NCBI GenBank assembly: GCA_903872075.1 | Contig: CAIQJF010000088.1 | Coordinates: 1-64,000, forward strand | DNA: 64,000 nt | Reading direction: 5' to 3' | From: an uncultured Caulobacteraceae bacterium | GTDB taxonomy: Bacteria; Pseudomonadota; Alphaproteobacteria; Caulobacterales; Caulobacteraceae | Shown: positions 1 to 8,752 of the stretch, in pieces | Layout: the number at the start of each line of letters is the position of its first letter | Position numbering within the stretch: the stretch's first letter is position 1 | Translations under genes and position numbers: made by a program | The notes under the pieces: model-generated | What the model was told of the DNA's origin: nothing | Seen by the model: only the letters and a program-made list of their open reading frames with translations | Database searches by the model: none

Positions 1-841
1 GCTTGCCCTTGTTCCAGATCGACTGGTGCACGTGCATGCCCGAGCCGTTGTCGCCGAACATCGGCTTGGCCATGAAGGTGGCGGTCTTGCCGTAGGACGC
101 GGCCACGTTGTGGACGACGTACTTATAGAGCTGCAGACGGTCGGCCATGGTGATCAGGTCGGAGAACTTCAGGCCGAGTTCGTGCTGGGCCGGGGCCACC
201 TCGTGGTGGTGCTTTTCGGGCTGCATGCCCAGTTCGCCCATCACCGCCAGCATTTCGCCGCGGAGATCCTGAGCCGAGTCCACAGGGTTGACCGGGAAAT
301 AGCCGCCCTTGGGGCCCGGGCGATGGCCCATGTTGCCTTCGGCGTATTCGCGCTTGGTGTTCACCGGCAGTTCAATGGAGTCATAGGAGTAGCTGGTGTC
401 GTGCGGCGCCGTGGACCACCGGACGTCGTCGAAGATGAAGAATTCGGCTTCAGGACCGAAATAGACCGTGTCGCCCACGCCGGCGGACTGGGTGTAGGTC
501 AGGGCCTTCTTCGCGATGCCGCGCGGGTCGCGGTTGTAGGGCTCATTGGTGTCGGGGCTGACCACGTCGCAGGTCAGGCAGAGGGTGGTCTGCTGGTAGA
601 AGGGGTCGATGTAGGCGCTGTCCAGGTCGGGACGCAGCTTCATGTCGGAATCGTTGATGGCCTTCCAGCCGGCGATCGACGAGCCGTCGAACATGGTGCC
701 GTCGTTCAGGAAGTCATCATCGACGAGGTCGATGTCGAAGGTGACATGCTGCAGCTTGCCGCGCACGTCGGTGAAGCGGACGTCGACGTATTTGACCTCC
801 TTCTCCTTGATTTCGGCCAGGATTTCACTGGATGTCGTCAT
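1..841 (-). CDS. glnA: Glutamine synthetase type I, N-terminal 280 codons (cut by left window edge)
   Basis: Catalyses ATP-dependent amidation of glutamate to glutamine in the cytoplasm. Reading the minus strand from the ATG at 841 gives MTTSSEILAEIKEKE. The GS beta-grasp segment with FDGSSIAGWK, the catalytic segment FGPEAEFFIFD, and the EKHHHEVAPAQHELG and GDNGSGMHVHQS motifs then follow in the order expected for GSI. The rest, including the adenylylation loop, lies outside the window. A GAGGA ribosome site stands about 9 nt before the start. The gene follows glnB after 27 nt, the usual alphaproteobacterial glnBA operon, so enzyme and PII sensor are co-transcribed. Identification is secure. 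Confidence 0.97.
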   Translation of the reverse strand, partial: MTTSSEILAEIKEKEVKYVDVRFTDVRGKLQHVTFDIDLVDDDFLNDGTMFDGSSIAGWKAINDSDMKLRPDLDSAYIDPFYQQTTLCLTCDVVSPDTNEPYNRDPRGIAKKALTYTQSAGVGDTVYFGPEAEFFIFDDVRWSTAPHDTSYSYDSIELPVNTKREYAEGNMGHRPGPKGGYFPVNPVDSAQDLRGEMLAVMGELGMQPEKHHHEVAPAQHELGLKFSDLITMADRLQLYKYVVHNVAASYGKTATFMAKPMFGDNGSGMHVHQSIWNKGK

Positions 842-868
842 TGATCTCTTATCCTCGTTGAGAGCTAT

Positions 869-1356
<488 letters not shown>

Positions 1357-1429
1357 AATCTGACGCGCAAGGCCTTGCGATGGCCGCCTGTGGTCCTAGA
1401 ACACCCCTGGAACGGGAGCTCGAACGGCC

Positions 1430-2971
1430 ATGGATGATAGAACCCCAGTGTTGATCGGCGCCGCGCAGCGCACATGGAAGGGCGCCGGTGAAAATGGGCC
1501 GTCGCCGCTCGAGATGGTCGCGCTCGTTTCGCGGGCGGTTGAGGCGGATGCGGGCCTCCCGGACGGCGCCCTGCGGGGGATCGACGGCCTGGGAGTCGTG
1601 GGCTTCACGGTGGACGCGCCCGGCGCCTTGGCGGAGCTTCCCGTCCCCCGGCTGACGAATCCGCCGGCCAGCCTCGCGGCGGCTCTGGGAGCCTCTCCGT
1701 CCTGGGCGCGGTACACGCATATGGGCGGCAACAGCCCTCAGCATCTCGTCAACGTCATCTGCGAGCGGATCGCCAAGGGCGAGTCGGACATGGTCCTGAC
1801 CGTCGGCGCCGAATTTCTTGGCTCGGTGATGCGCCGACTGTCGAAGGGCGGTGGCTTCGAGGGATGGGGCGACGACGGGGCGTATGACGCGCCGGAGCGG
1901 GTCGGTGATCCCCGGGCCGGTGTCACGCCTCACGAGGACGCACACGGACTGGGCATGCCCGTGAACATGTATCCGATGTTCGAGAACGCGCTACGCTTCC
2001 GCGACGGGCGGAGCCTGGAGGCGCATCAGCAGCGTCTCGGTCAGTTGTTTGCGCCTTTCACCCGGGTCGCCGCGGCCAATCCTTACGCCTGGTTTCCCAT
2101 CGCGCGGAGCGCCGAGGACCTGGTCGAGGTCGGTCCTGACAACCGGATGATCAGTTTCCCCTATCCGAAGTATCTCAACGCTATCATGCAGGTGGATCAG
2201 GCGGCCGGCGTTCTGATCACCAGTCTGAAGAAGGCGCGTGAGCTGGGCGTGGCGGAGGACCGGTTCGTCTTCCTGCACGGCTGCGCCGACGCCGCGGACC
2301 TCTGGTTTCCGCTGGACCGGCAGAACTACCACTCCAGTCCCGCCATGCGGCTCACGGGACAACACGCGCTGGAAATGGCCGGGATCGGCGCCGAAGACCT
2401 GACACATATCGATCTCTATTCCTGTTTCCCCTCGGCGGTGCAGGTCGGCGCCGAGTCGCTGGGCCTGGCGCTCGACGACCCGCGCGGCCTGACGGTGACC
2501 GGCGGGCTCCCCTATTTCGGCGGGCCGGGGAACAACTATTCCCTGCACGCTATCGCCGAGTTGGTTCACCGGCTCCGCGGCCGGCCCGGCGCATGGGGCC
2601 TCTCGACGGCCAACGGCTGGTTCCTGACCAAGCAGTCCACAGGGGTCTATTCCGCGACGCCGCCCGCGCGGCCGTTCGAACGCCAGGACCCGGCCGTGAT
2701 GCAGCGGCAGATCGACTCGCTTGCGCATCCGCACGTGACCGAGACGCCGGACGGGGACGCCACGATTGAAACCTACACCGTGGTGCATGCGCGAAACGGC
2801 TATCGCATGGGGATCGTGATCGGTCGCGACAGTGACGGGCGGCGCTTTGTCGCGAATACGCCACGCGAGGAGTCTATCCTTCGCGAGATGGAACAGACCG
2901 AACAGATTGGCCGGCCGGGCGTTGTGCGACGGGCCGAGGACGGTCGACGCAATCTCTTCACTCCGGGCTGA
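1430..2971 (+). CDS. Thiolase-like protein (acetyl-CoA acetyltransferase-like, TLP1 type)
   Basis: A 513-residue cytoplasmic protein with a thiolase fold. It opens with TPVLIGAAQRTWKG and carries HGCADAADLW, LYSCFPSAVQ and GGPGNNYSLH segments spaced as in thiolase-like protein type 1. The C-terminal 110 residues or so fit the extra OB-like domain of that group. The usual nucleophile segment (SGCASG-like) is replaced by GGNSPQ near residue 104, so no nucleophilic cysteine is seen there and condensation or thiolysis activity is doubtful. The gene leads a run with the phosphatase gene 6 nt downstream. The exact substrate is unknown, and the name acetyl-CoA acetyltransferase should be treated as a family label. 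Confidence 0.8.
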   Translation: MDDRTPVLIGAAQRTWKGAGENGPSPLEMVALVSRAVEADAGLPDGALRGIDGLGVVGFTVDAPGALAELPVPRLTNPPASLAAALGASPSWARYTHMGGNSPQHLVNVICERIAKGESDMVLTVGAEFLGSVMRRLSKGGGFEGWGDDGAYDAPERVGDPRAGVTPHEDAHGLGMPVNMYPMFENALRFRDGRSLEAHQQRLGQLFAPFTRVAAANPYAWFPIARSAEDLVEVGPDNRMISFPYPKYLNAIMQVDQAAGVLITSLKKARELGVAEDRFVFLHGCADAADLWFPLDRQNYHSSPAMRLTGQHALEMAGIGAEDLTHIDLYSCFPSAVQVGAESLGLALDDPRGLTVTGGLPYFGGPGNNYSLHAIAELVHRLRGRPGAWGLSTANGWFLTKQSTGVYSATPPARPFERQDPAVMQRQIDSLAHPHVTETPDGDATIETYTVVHARNGYRMGIVIGRDSDGRRFVANTPREESILREMEQTEQIGRPGVVRRAEDGRRNLFTPG

Positions 2972-2977
2972 CCGCGC

Positions 2978-3544
2978 ATGACCACCTTTCTCATTCGACA
3001 TGGCAAACCCGCCTCGACCTGGGGGGACGCCGATGAGGATCCGGGCCTGGACGACACCGGCCATGCGCAGGCGCGCGCCGTCGCCGAGAGACTCCTCGCC
3101 CTGCCCGAGGACGTCCGTCCGCGGGCGGTGACGAGTTCGCCGCTGCGCCGGTGTCGCGAGACCGCCCAGCCGTTGGCCGACGCTCTGGGCGTGCCGGTGG
3201 AGATTGATCCGGCCGTCGGCGAGATTCCCACGCCCGCCGCGCTGTCACAGGCGGAGCGGCCGGCGTGGCTGCAAGGGGCGTTCGGCGGCGCCTGGTCAGA
3301 TATCGTCGGCGACATCGACTACGAGTCCTGGCGGCAAAGCGTCGCCGCGGCTGTGTCGCGCCGGCCGCAGACCGCCGTATTCAGCCACTTCGTGGCGATC
3401 AACGCCGTGACCTCCCTCCTGACCGGGGTCGACAGGGTCATCGCCTTCAGGCCCGATCACACCTCCGTAACGCGCCTGACCAATGTCGACGGCGTGCTCG
3501 GTCTTGCCGTTCTCGGCGGCGAAGCCGTGACAGGCGTGTTGTAG
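2978..3544 (+). CDS. Histidine phosphatase family protein
   Basis: A 188-residue member of the phosphoglycerate mutase/SixA-like histidine phosphatase superfamily. The N-terminal TTFLIRHGKP supplies the phospho-accepting histidine in RHG. SSPLRRCRETAQPLAD is the second conserved arginine segment, and FSHFVAINA carries the second catalytic histidine. No signal peptide is visible, so it is cytoplasmic. The substrate cannot be told from sequence. It starts 6 nt after the thiolase-like gene and ends 5 nt before nnr, so the three are probably co-transcribed. Confidence 0.85.
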   Translation: MTTFLIRHGKPASTWGDADEDPGLDDTGHAQARAVAERLLALPEDVRPRAVTSSPLRRCRETAQPLADALGVPVEIDPAVGEIPTPAALSQAERPAWLQGAFGGAWSDIVGDIDYESWRQSVAAAVSRRPQTAVFSHFVAINAVTSLLTGVDRVIAFRPDHTSVTRLTNVDGVLGLAVLGGEAVTGVL

Positions 3545-3549
3545 GCGAT

Positions 3550-5004
3550 ATGACCCCGCCGCGGGCCCGAGAGATCCTCACGGTCGCCGAAATGGGCGCG
3601 GCCGATCACGCCGCCATCGCCGCCGGCACGCCGGGCGTGGTGCTGATGGAGCGGGCGGGGCAGGCGGCGGTTGACGCGATCATTGCGCGCTACACGCCGC
3701 GCCGCACGCTGGTGCTGGCGGGCCCAGGCAATAACGGCGGCGACGGCTATGTGGTGGCGCGGCTTCTCAAGGGCCTTGGATGGCCGGTGCGCTTGCAGGC
3801 GTCGGCGCCGGCGCGCGCGGCGGATGCGTCCGCCATGGCGAGGCTTTGGGACGGACCGTCGGAACCTTTTGGCCGCTTGCCTGCGCCTGACGATCTTGTG
3901 GTCGATGCGCTGTTCGGCGCCGGGCTCGACCGGCCGCTCAGCGCCGATGTCGCCCGCGTGGCCATGGCTCTGCAACGCGCCGGCGCGGCCGTGGTGGCCA
4001 TCGATGTGCCCAGCGGACTCTCCGGCGACACCGGCGCGCCGCTCGGCGGCGTCGCCTTCGAGGCCAGCGTCACCGTCACCTTCCATCGCCTGAAGCCCGC
4101 CCACGTCCTGCAGCCCGGTCGTTCGCTTTGCGGAGAGGTCGTGGTCGGAGAGATCGGGCTGGGCGCAACCCCGACCCGGTTGTTCGAAAACGGACCTGAT
4201 CTGTGGTCGGCGCGGTACCCGTGGCCGGGCGTCATGGCGCACAAACACAGCCGGGGCCGGTTGATCGTCGTCAGCGGAGAGGCCTGGAGCACCGGCGCGG
4301 CGCGCCTGTCGGCCCGGTCCGGACTGCGCGTGGGCGCCGGACTGGTGACCCTGCTGTCGCCGACGGACGCTCTGGCCGTCAACGCCGCCCATCTGGAGGC
4401 GGTGATGCTGAAGGGTTTCGAGACCGATATCGATCTTGAGGCGGCCGGCGCCGAGGCCGACTGTGCGGTCATCGGACCCGCCGCCGGGGTGACGGACACG
4501 ACCCTGTCGAACGTACTGGCGTTGGCGCGCACCGGCGCGGCTCTGGTGGTGGACGCCGACGCCCTCAGCGTGTTCCGCGATGATCCGGCCGAACTCTTCT
4601 CGATCCTCGACCGCGATGATGTGCTGACGCCCCATCCCGGTGAGTTCGAGCGGGTGTTCCCGGGGCTGCTGAAGTCTCAGCCGGATCGGATCACCGCGGC
4701 GCGGGCCGCCGCGGATCGCGCCCAGTGCGTTGTGCTCCTGAAAGGGCCCGACACGGTGATCGCCGCGCCCGACGGCCGCGCCGCGGTCAATCTCAACGGC
4801 ACGCCATGGCTCGCGACGGCCGGGTCCGGCGATGTGCTGGCCGGCCTGATCGGCGGACTGATCGCCCAGGGGATGGAGAGCTTCGAGGCCGCCTGCGCCG
4901 GCGCCTGGATCCACGCCGCCGCGGGAGAGGCCTTCGGACCGGGGCTGATCAGTGAGGACTTGCCGGGGCTTGTGCCCATGGTGTTGAAGCAGTTGCGCGC
5001 CTGA
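3550..5004 (+). CDS. nnr: Bifunctional NAD(P)H-hydrate epimerase / ADP-dependent NAD(P)HX dehydratase
   Basis: Repairs hydrated NADH and NADPH: an N-terminal YjeF_N epimerase equilibrates R and S forms, and a C-terminal ribokinase-like dehydratase restores the cofactor using ADP. The N-terminal half shows GPGNNGGDGYVVARL. The C-terminal half shows VVDADALSVF, LTPHPGEFERVFP, LLKGPDTVIAAPDG and the nucleotide-site ATAGSGDVLAGLIGG. Length (484 residues) suits the fused form. The ATG at 3550 is chosen because homology begins there (MTPPRAREILTVAEM). The frame is open further upstream only as non-homologous sequence inside the phosphatase gene. Confidence 0.95.
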   Translation: MTPPRAREILTVAEMGAADHAAIAAGTPGVVLMERAGQAAVDAIIARYTPRRTLVLAGPGNNGGDGYVVARLLKGLGWPVRLQASAPARAADASAMARLWDGPSEPFGRLPAPDDLVVDALFGAGLDRPLSADVARVAMALQRAGAAVVAIDVPSGLSGDTGAPLGGVAFEASVTVTFHRLKPAHVLQPGRSLCGEVVVGEIGLGATPTRLFENGPDLWSARYPWPGVMAHKHSRGRLIVVSGEAWSTGAARLSARSGLRVGAGLVTLLSPTDALAVNAAHLEAVMLKGFETDIDLEAAGAEADCAVIGPAAGVTDTTLSNVLALARTGAALVVDADALSVFRDDPAELFSILDRDDVLTPHPGEFERVFPGLLKSQPDRITAARAAADRAQCVVLLKGPDTVIAAPDGRAAVNLNGTPWLATAGSGDVLAGLIGGLIAQGMESFEAACAGAWIHAAAGEAFGPGLISEDLPGLVPMVLKQLRA

Positions 5005-5042
5005 GTCGCAGCGTCGGCGCGAGTGGAACATCGGGAACTGAC

Positions 5043-5390
5043 ATGATGCAGCTTATGCGGAGCGCCATCGTCGCCGCCCTCGCCTGGAGCGCCCTCGCGG
5101 TCGCTCCCGCCGTGGCCAAGACGCACCACCACCACCATCACGCCGCCGCGGCCGCCGCGACGGCGCACGGCCGACATCATCACCACGGGGCAAAGGCCGC
5201 CGCCCCGGCCGCTCACGGCCACAAGGGGCATGGTCGGGGTCACGGCCATCACAAGGTCGCCGCCGCCGGCGGCCACGCGCATCACGGGCGACATCACCAC
5301 CCCGTCGCCGTGGAAGATCACCGCCGCCATGCAGCGCTGTGCCAGAGTGTGATGGTGCATCATAAGTGGGTCCAGCACTGCCGGCGCTGA
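5043..5390 (+). CDS. Histidine-rich small exported protein
   Basis: A 115-residue protein with a clear signal peptide (MRSAIVAALAWSALAVAPAVA). The mature chain is dominated by histidine, alanine and glycine. I count 28 histidines, including a natural run of six right after the predicted cleavage site, a run of four, a run of three and several HGH repeats. Two cysteines lie near the C-terminus. Such composition suggests binding of Zn, Ni or Cu in the periplasm, but no domain is recognised and the function is unknown. It follows nnr after 38 nt and precedes the sugar nucleotidyltransferase by 16 nt. A second start codon at 5046 is possible. Confidence 0.75.
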   Translation: MMQLMRSAIVAALAWSALAVAPAVAKTHHHHHHAAAAAATAHGRHHHHGAKAAAPAAHGHKGHGRGHGHHKVAAAGGHAHHGRHHHPVAVEDHRRHAALCQSVMVHHKWVQHCRR

Positions 5391-5406
5391 ACCCCCTCAT
5401 CGTCTG

Positions 5407-7203
5407 ATGGCCCTGCACCCGATCATTCTGTGCGGCGGCCCCGGCGCGCGACTGTGGCCGGCGTCAAACCAGACCGCGCCCAAACCGTTTCTTGATCTCG
5501 TCGGCGGGCCGTCGCTGTTTCAGCGCACCGTTTCCCGACTCGCCGCTATTCCGGGGGCGGCGACTCCCGTCGTCGTTGCCGGGCAGGACCATGTCGGGAT
5601 GGTCCGGACGCAACTGGCGCAGATCGGGGCGGCGGGCGTTGTGCTGGCTGAACCGGCAGGACGGGATTCAGCCGCCGCCATTCTCGCCGCCGCCCTATGG
5701 ATCGCGAACGAAGATCCCACCGGCCTGGCGATGGCTGTGGCGTCGGATCATCACATTCCCGACGTCACCGCCTTCGTCGACGCCGTGGCGCTGGCCATGG
5801 GCGCGGCAGAGGCCGGCCGTCTCGTGACCTTCGGCGTCAAACCGCGGTCGGTCTCGAGCGCCTATGGCTATATCCGGCCCGGCCCACCGCTGTCGTCCGG
5901 CGCGCCCGCGAGAGAGGTGGTCGCCTTCCTCGAGAAGCCGGACAAGGAACGGGCGCGGCGTCTCATCGATGACGGTGCGGTTTGGAACAGCGGCAATTTC
6001 CTGTTCCGCGTCGACTCGGTGATCGGCGAGGCCATACGGTTCTGCCCAGAGATCGTGGACGCCGTACGGGCGGCCCTGGCCGAAGGCCGCGACGAGCCGG
6101 ACGCCTTCCGTCTTGGGCCTGGCTTCAACGATGCGCCGCGCATGCCCTTCGACATCGCGGTCATGGAACGGACCGATCGGGCGGCCGTGCTGGAAATCGA
6201 TTATCCGTGGTCGGATCTCGGGGCCTGGGACGAGGTCTGGGCCGTCTCTGAGCACGATGCCCAAGGCAATGCGATCCGCGGTGCGGCGGTGGCGAGGGAC
6301 AGCCAGGACTGCCTGCTGCGGGCGGGGCCAGGCGTGAAGATCATTGCCCTGGGCGTTCGCAACCTGGCCGTCGTCGCTGAGAGTGGGCAGGTCCTGGTGT
6401 CTGACCTTGCCGCGGTCGGCGGTCTGAAACCGGCGCTTGAGGCCCTGAAGGCTTTGCCGGCGCCGGCGGCCGGAACCCAGACCCTTGCCGGCGTGGCGCG
6501 GCGACTGCGCGACTGGCTTTTTGAGACCGCCTTGCCGGTCTGGTGGTGTCTCGATGCCGATCACCGCTCCGGGGGATTCTGGGCGTTCAGCGTCGCGGAG
6601 TCCGCATCGGAACGTCAGACTGGCGACCTCGCAAGACAGGCCGGCCTGACGCAGGCCTTCGCGCGGGCCGGACAGCTGGGATGGCCGGGGCCGTGGAGAA
6701 CCGCGCTGGACCATGGTCTCGACCATGTGATCGGGCGCCTCCGGACCAGCGAGAACCTTTTTGATGCACATGGTCTCACCGCCCGCCCTGAGTCCCGCGA
6801 TGTCGATGCCGTTCGCGATCAGGCGGCGGTGGTGCAGGCCCTGTCGCTTGCGGCCGCGGTGACGCCGCACCGGGCGGCGGACCTGGCCGCGATGGCACGC
6901 GATCTGGTGACGGATCCGCGGCAGGGCTCGGCCGTGGCGACCGACCCACGAGCCGGGGGCCTGGAGGCTCATCCTGACGCCTGGCCGGTTGGCGACGGGG
7001 AGCCCATGGCTTCGCTGTCGGAGCTTCGACGGGCATTGGCGGGCCGCTCCCGGTCGGGGGACGAGACCGGCGCGGCCGTCGTCGTCGCGGCGGCGCTGAC
7101 CCTGGCCGAGGTGCTGACGGCCGACAGCCGCGGCGCATGGCGGGCCTACCCGGCCGAGGTAAGCTTCACGATCGCCGCGCTGGTCGAGGCGGCCCGGATC
7201 TAG
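5407..7203 (+). CDS. Mannose-1-phosphate guanylyltransferase fused to a partial AGE-like (epimerase/isomerase) domain
   Basis: Residues 1 to about 350 form a nucleotidyltransferase that makes GDP-mannose from mannose-1-phosphate and GTP. The signature LCGGPGARLWPAS..PKPF carries the catalytic lysine at 26, and FLEKPD, WNSGNFLFR and PFDIAVMER follow. The usual type II C-terminal cupin isomerase is absent. Residues from about 365 to 598 (LFETALPVWWCLDADHRSGGFW onward) instead resemble the start of an N-acylglucosamine 2-epimerase/mannose isomerase alpha-barrel. This part is only about 235 residues against roughly 380 for the family, and it lacks the conserved arginine-rich segment near the start. 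It may be a structural remnant. It is the first of the polysaccharide precursor genes. Confidence 0.8.
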   Translation: MALHPIILCGGPGARLWPASNQTAPKPFLDLVGGPSLFQRTVSRLAAIPGAATPVVVAGQDHVGMVRTQLAQIGAAGVVLAEPAGRDSAAAILAAALWIANEDPTGLAMAVASDHHIPDVTAFVDAVALAMGAAEAGRLVTFGVKPRSVSSAYGYIRPGPPLSSGAPAREVVAFLEKPDKERARRLIDDGAVWNSGNFLFRVDSVIGEAIRFCPEIVDAVRAALAEGRDEPDAFRLGPGFNDAPRMPFDIAVMERTDRAAVLEIDYPWSDLGAWDEVWAVSEHDAQGNAIRGAAVARDSQDCLLRAGPGVKIIALGVRNLAVVAESGQVLVSDLAAVGGLKPALEALKALPAPAAGTQTLAGVARRLRDWLFETALPVWWCLDADHRSGGFWAFSVAESASERQTGDLARQAGLTQAFARAGQLGWPGPWRTALDHGLDHVIGRLRTSENLFDAHGLTARPESRDVDAVRDQAAVVQALSLAAAVTPHRAADLAAMARDLVTDPRQGSAVATDPRAGGLEAHPDAWPVGDGEPMASLSELRRALAGRSRSGDETGAAVVVAAALTLAEVLTADSRGAWRAYPAEVSFTIAALVEAARI

Positions 7204-7268
7204 GTGGCCGTGGGCGCGGGCGAGGGGTTGGCCCGCGGGCGGCGACCGGGCATAGCCATTTGCGCCGA

Positions 7269-7290
7269 GTCGACCGGCCCGGCCGGCGAC
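7269..7290 (+). terminator. GC-rich hairpin between the guanylyltransferase and ugd
   Basis: GTCG and CCGGC on the left pair with GCCGG and CGAC on the right, with one bulged A and a 3-nt loop, giving a 9-bp stem. It lies 66 nt after the upstream stop and 27 nt before the ugd start. No uridine run follows directly, so it may be an attenuating or RNA-processing hairpin rather than a classical terminator. Confidence 0.3.
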
Positions 7291-7316
7291 TTGGCGAGTT
7301 TCTTGAGGATGATCCC

Positions 7317-8618
7317 ATGCGCGTGGTGATGATCGGAACGGGCTATGTGGGTCTGGTGTCCGGTGTCTGTTTCGCAGAGTTCGGCCACACCGTGACCTGC
7401 GTGGACAAGGACGAGGAGAAGATCTCCCGTCTGAAGGCCGGCGTCATGCCGATCTACGAACCGGGACTGGAATCCCTCGTGGAGCGCAATGTCGCCCAGG
7501 GGCGGTTGTGCTTCGAATCCGAGGCCTCCCGGGTCGTCGCCGAGGCCGACGCGGTGTTCATCGCCGTCGGCACACCCTCACGGCGTGGGGACGGCCATGC
7601 CGACCTCAGCTATGTCTATGCCGCCGCCGAGGAAGTGGCGGGCCTCGTGCGAGACTTTACGGTCATCGTCACCAAATCGACCGTGCCGGTGGGAACGGGC
7701 GACGAAATCGAGGCCATCGTCCGCCGCGCCTGTCCGACGGCCGACGTGTCCGTCGTGTCCAACCCTGAGTTCCTTCGGGAGGGATCGGCGATCGAGGATT
7801 TCAAACGGCCTGATCGGGTCGTCGTCGGCGTGGCCGACGAACGCGCTCGCGCCCTGATGGCGGAACTCTATCGGCCGCTGAATCTCAACGAAACGCCGAT
7901 CATGTTCACGGACCGCCGGACGTCCGAGTTGATCAAATATGCGGCCAACGCTTTCCTGGCCATGAAGGTCACCTTCATCAATGAGATGGCGGACCTGTGC
8001 GAGAAGGTCGGGGCTGACGTTCAGCAGGTGGCCAAGGGAATCGGCCTCGATAAGCGGATCGGTCCCAAGTTCCTGCACGCGGGGCCGGGCTATGGCGGCT
8101 CCTGCTTCCCGAAAGACACCTTGGCGCTGATGCGCACCGCGGCGGACGCGGGCGCGCCGCTCCAGCTGGTCGAGGCGACGGTCAGGGTCAACGAAACGCG
8201 CAAGCGGTCCATGGCCGATCGTATCGCGGCGGCCATGGGCGGCGACATCGCGGGGCGTACGGTCGGCATCCTCGGCCTGACGTTCAAACCCAATACGGAC
8301 GACATGCGCGACGCGCCGGCCCTGGACATCGTTCCGGCCCTCGTGGCGCTCGGCGCGAGAGTGCAGGCCTTCGATCCCGAGGGGCATGAGGCGCGACAAC
8401 TGCTTCGCGACGTGACGTTCGCCGAGGGGCCCTATGAGGCCGTCGAGGGCGCCGATGCGTTGGTTCTGCTCACCGAGTGGGATCAGTTTCGGGCTCTGGA
8501 TCTGGACCGCGTCAAGGCGGCGATGCGCAGGCCGGTGGTGGTCGACCTCCGCAACGTTTATCGTCCGGAAGAGTTGAGGCAGCGGGGCTTTGACTATACG
8601 AGTATCGGGCGTCCTTGA
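7317..8618 (+). CDS. ugd: UDP-glucose 6-dehydrogenase (UDP-glucose/GDP-mannose dehydrogenase family)
   Basis: Oxidises the sugar nucleotide at C6 with two NAD+ to give the uronic acid, a precursor of acidic polysaccharides. The Rossmann motif MIGTGYVGLVSG lies at the N-terminus. SNPEFLREGSAI and the active-site segment GPGYGGSCFPKD with nucleophile Cys263 are intact. LTFKPNTDDMRDAPAL marks the C-terminal nucleotide domain. The product has 433 residues, typical for the family. The start is placed at ATG 7317, where the Rossmann strand begins; 60 upstream codons are non-homologous. UDP-glucose is favoured over GDP-mannose because of the close match to the alphaproteobacterial RkpK type, but the latter cannot be excluded. 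Confidence 0.93.
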   Translation: MRVVMIGTGYVGLVSGVCFAEFGHTVTCVDKDEEKISRLKAGVMPIYEPGLESLVERNVAQGRLCFESEASRVVAEADAVFIAVGTPSRRGDGHADLSYVYAAAEEVAGLVRDFTVIVTKSTVPVGTGDEIEAIVRRACPTADVSVVSNPEFLREGSAIEDFKRPDRVVVGVADERARALMAELYRPLNLNETPIMFTDRRTSELIKYAANAFLAMKVTFINEMADLCEKVGADVQQVAKGIGLDKRIGPKFLHAGPGYGGSCFPKDTLALMRTAADAGAPLQLVEATVRVNETRKRSMADRIAAAMGGDIAGRTVGILGLTFKPNTDDMRDAPALDIVPALVALGARVQAFDPEGHEARQLLRDVTFAEGPYEAVEGADALVLLTEWDQFRALDLDRVKAAMRRPVVVDLRNVYRPEELRQRGFDYTSIGRP

Positions 8619-8752
8619 GTTCGATCCGTTTGTCGAACCGTGGGGTTTGCCACCGATAAGAAGGCGTTCCAGACGCTATCAGGGGGAACTGCCTTGGCGG
8701 GGTCGCGGCGCTTCGAGCGTCTATCCAAAAAGCGGAAGTGAGAAATTTGTCG
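8619..8752 (+). promoter_or_regulatory. Structured leader upstream of metK
   Basis: This 134-nt region contains several self-complementary segments. One is GTTCGA/TCGAAC (8619-8638). GCGT/ACGC (8664-8676) has nearby GATA/TATC. AGACGCT at 8671-8677 is perfectly complementary to AGCGTCT at 8716-8722. CGCT-TCG-AGCG (8710-8719) overlaps that last arm. Some pairings exclude each other, as in an attenuating leader. I could not fit it to the SAM-II or SAM/SAH consensus. The ribosome site GGAAGTGAG lies at its 3' end. Confidence 0.35.

Noticed and set aside
3457-5031. A 524-codon minus-strand frame opposite nnr
   Set aside because: It is an Arg/His/Gly-rich shadow of nnr, whose two domains are fully supported on the plus strand.
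5127-5150. Hexahistidine run as a cloning-tag artefact
   Set aside because: The run lies right after a natural signal peptide in a chain that is histidine-rich throughout, flanked by native genes on both sides.
8619-8752. SAM-II or SAM/SAH riboswitch before metK
   Set aside because: The conserved sequence blocks of those classes could not be matched; only generic self-complementarity is visible.
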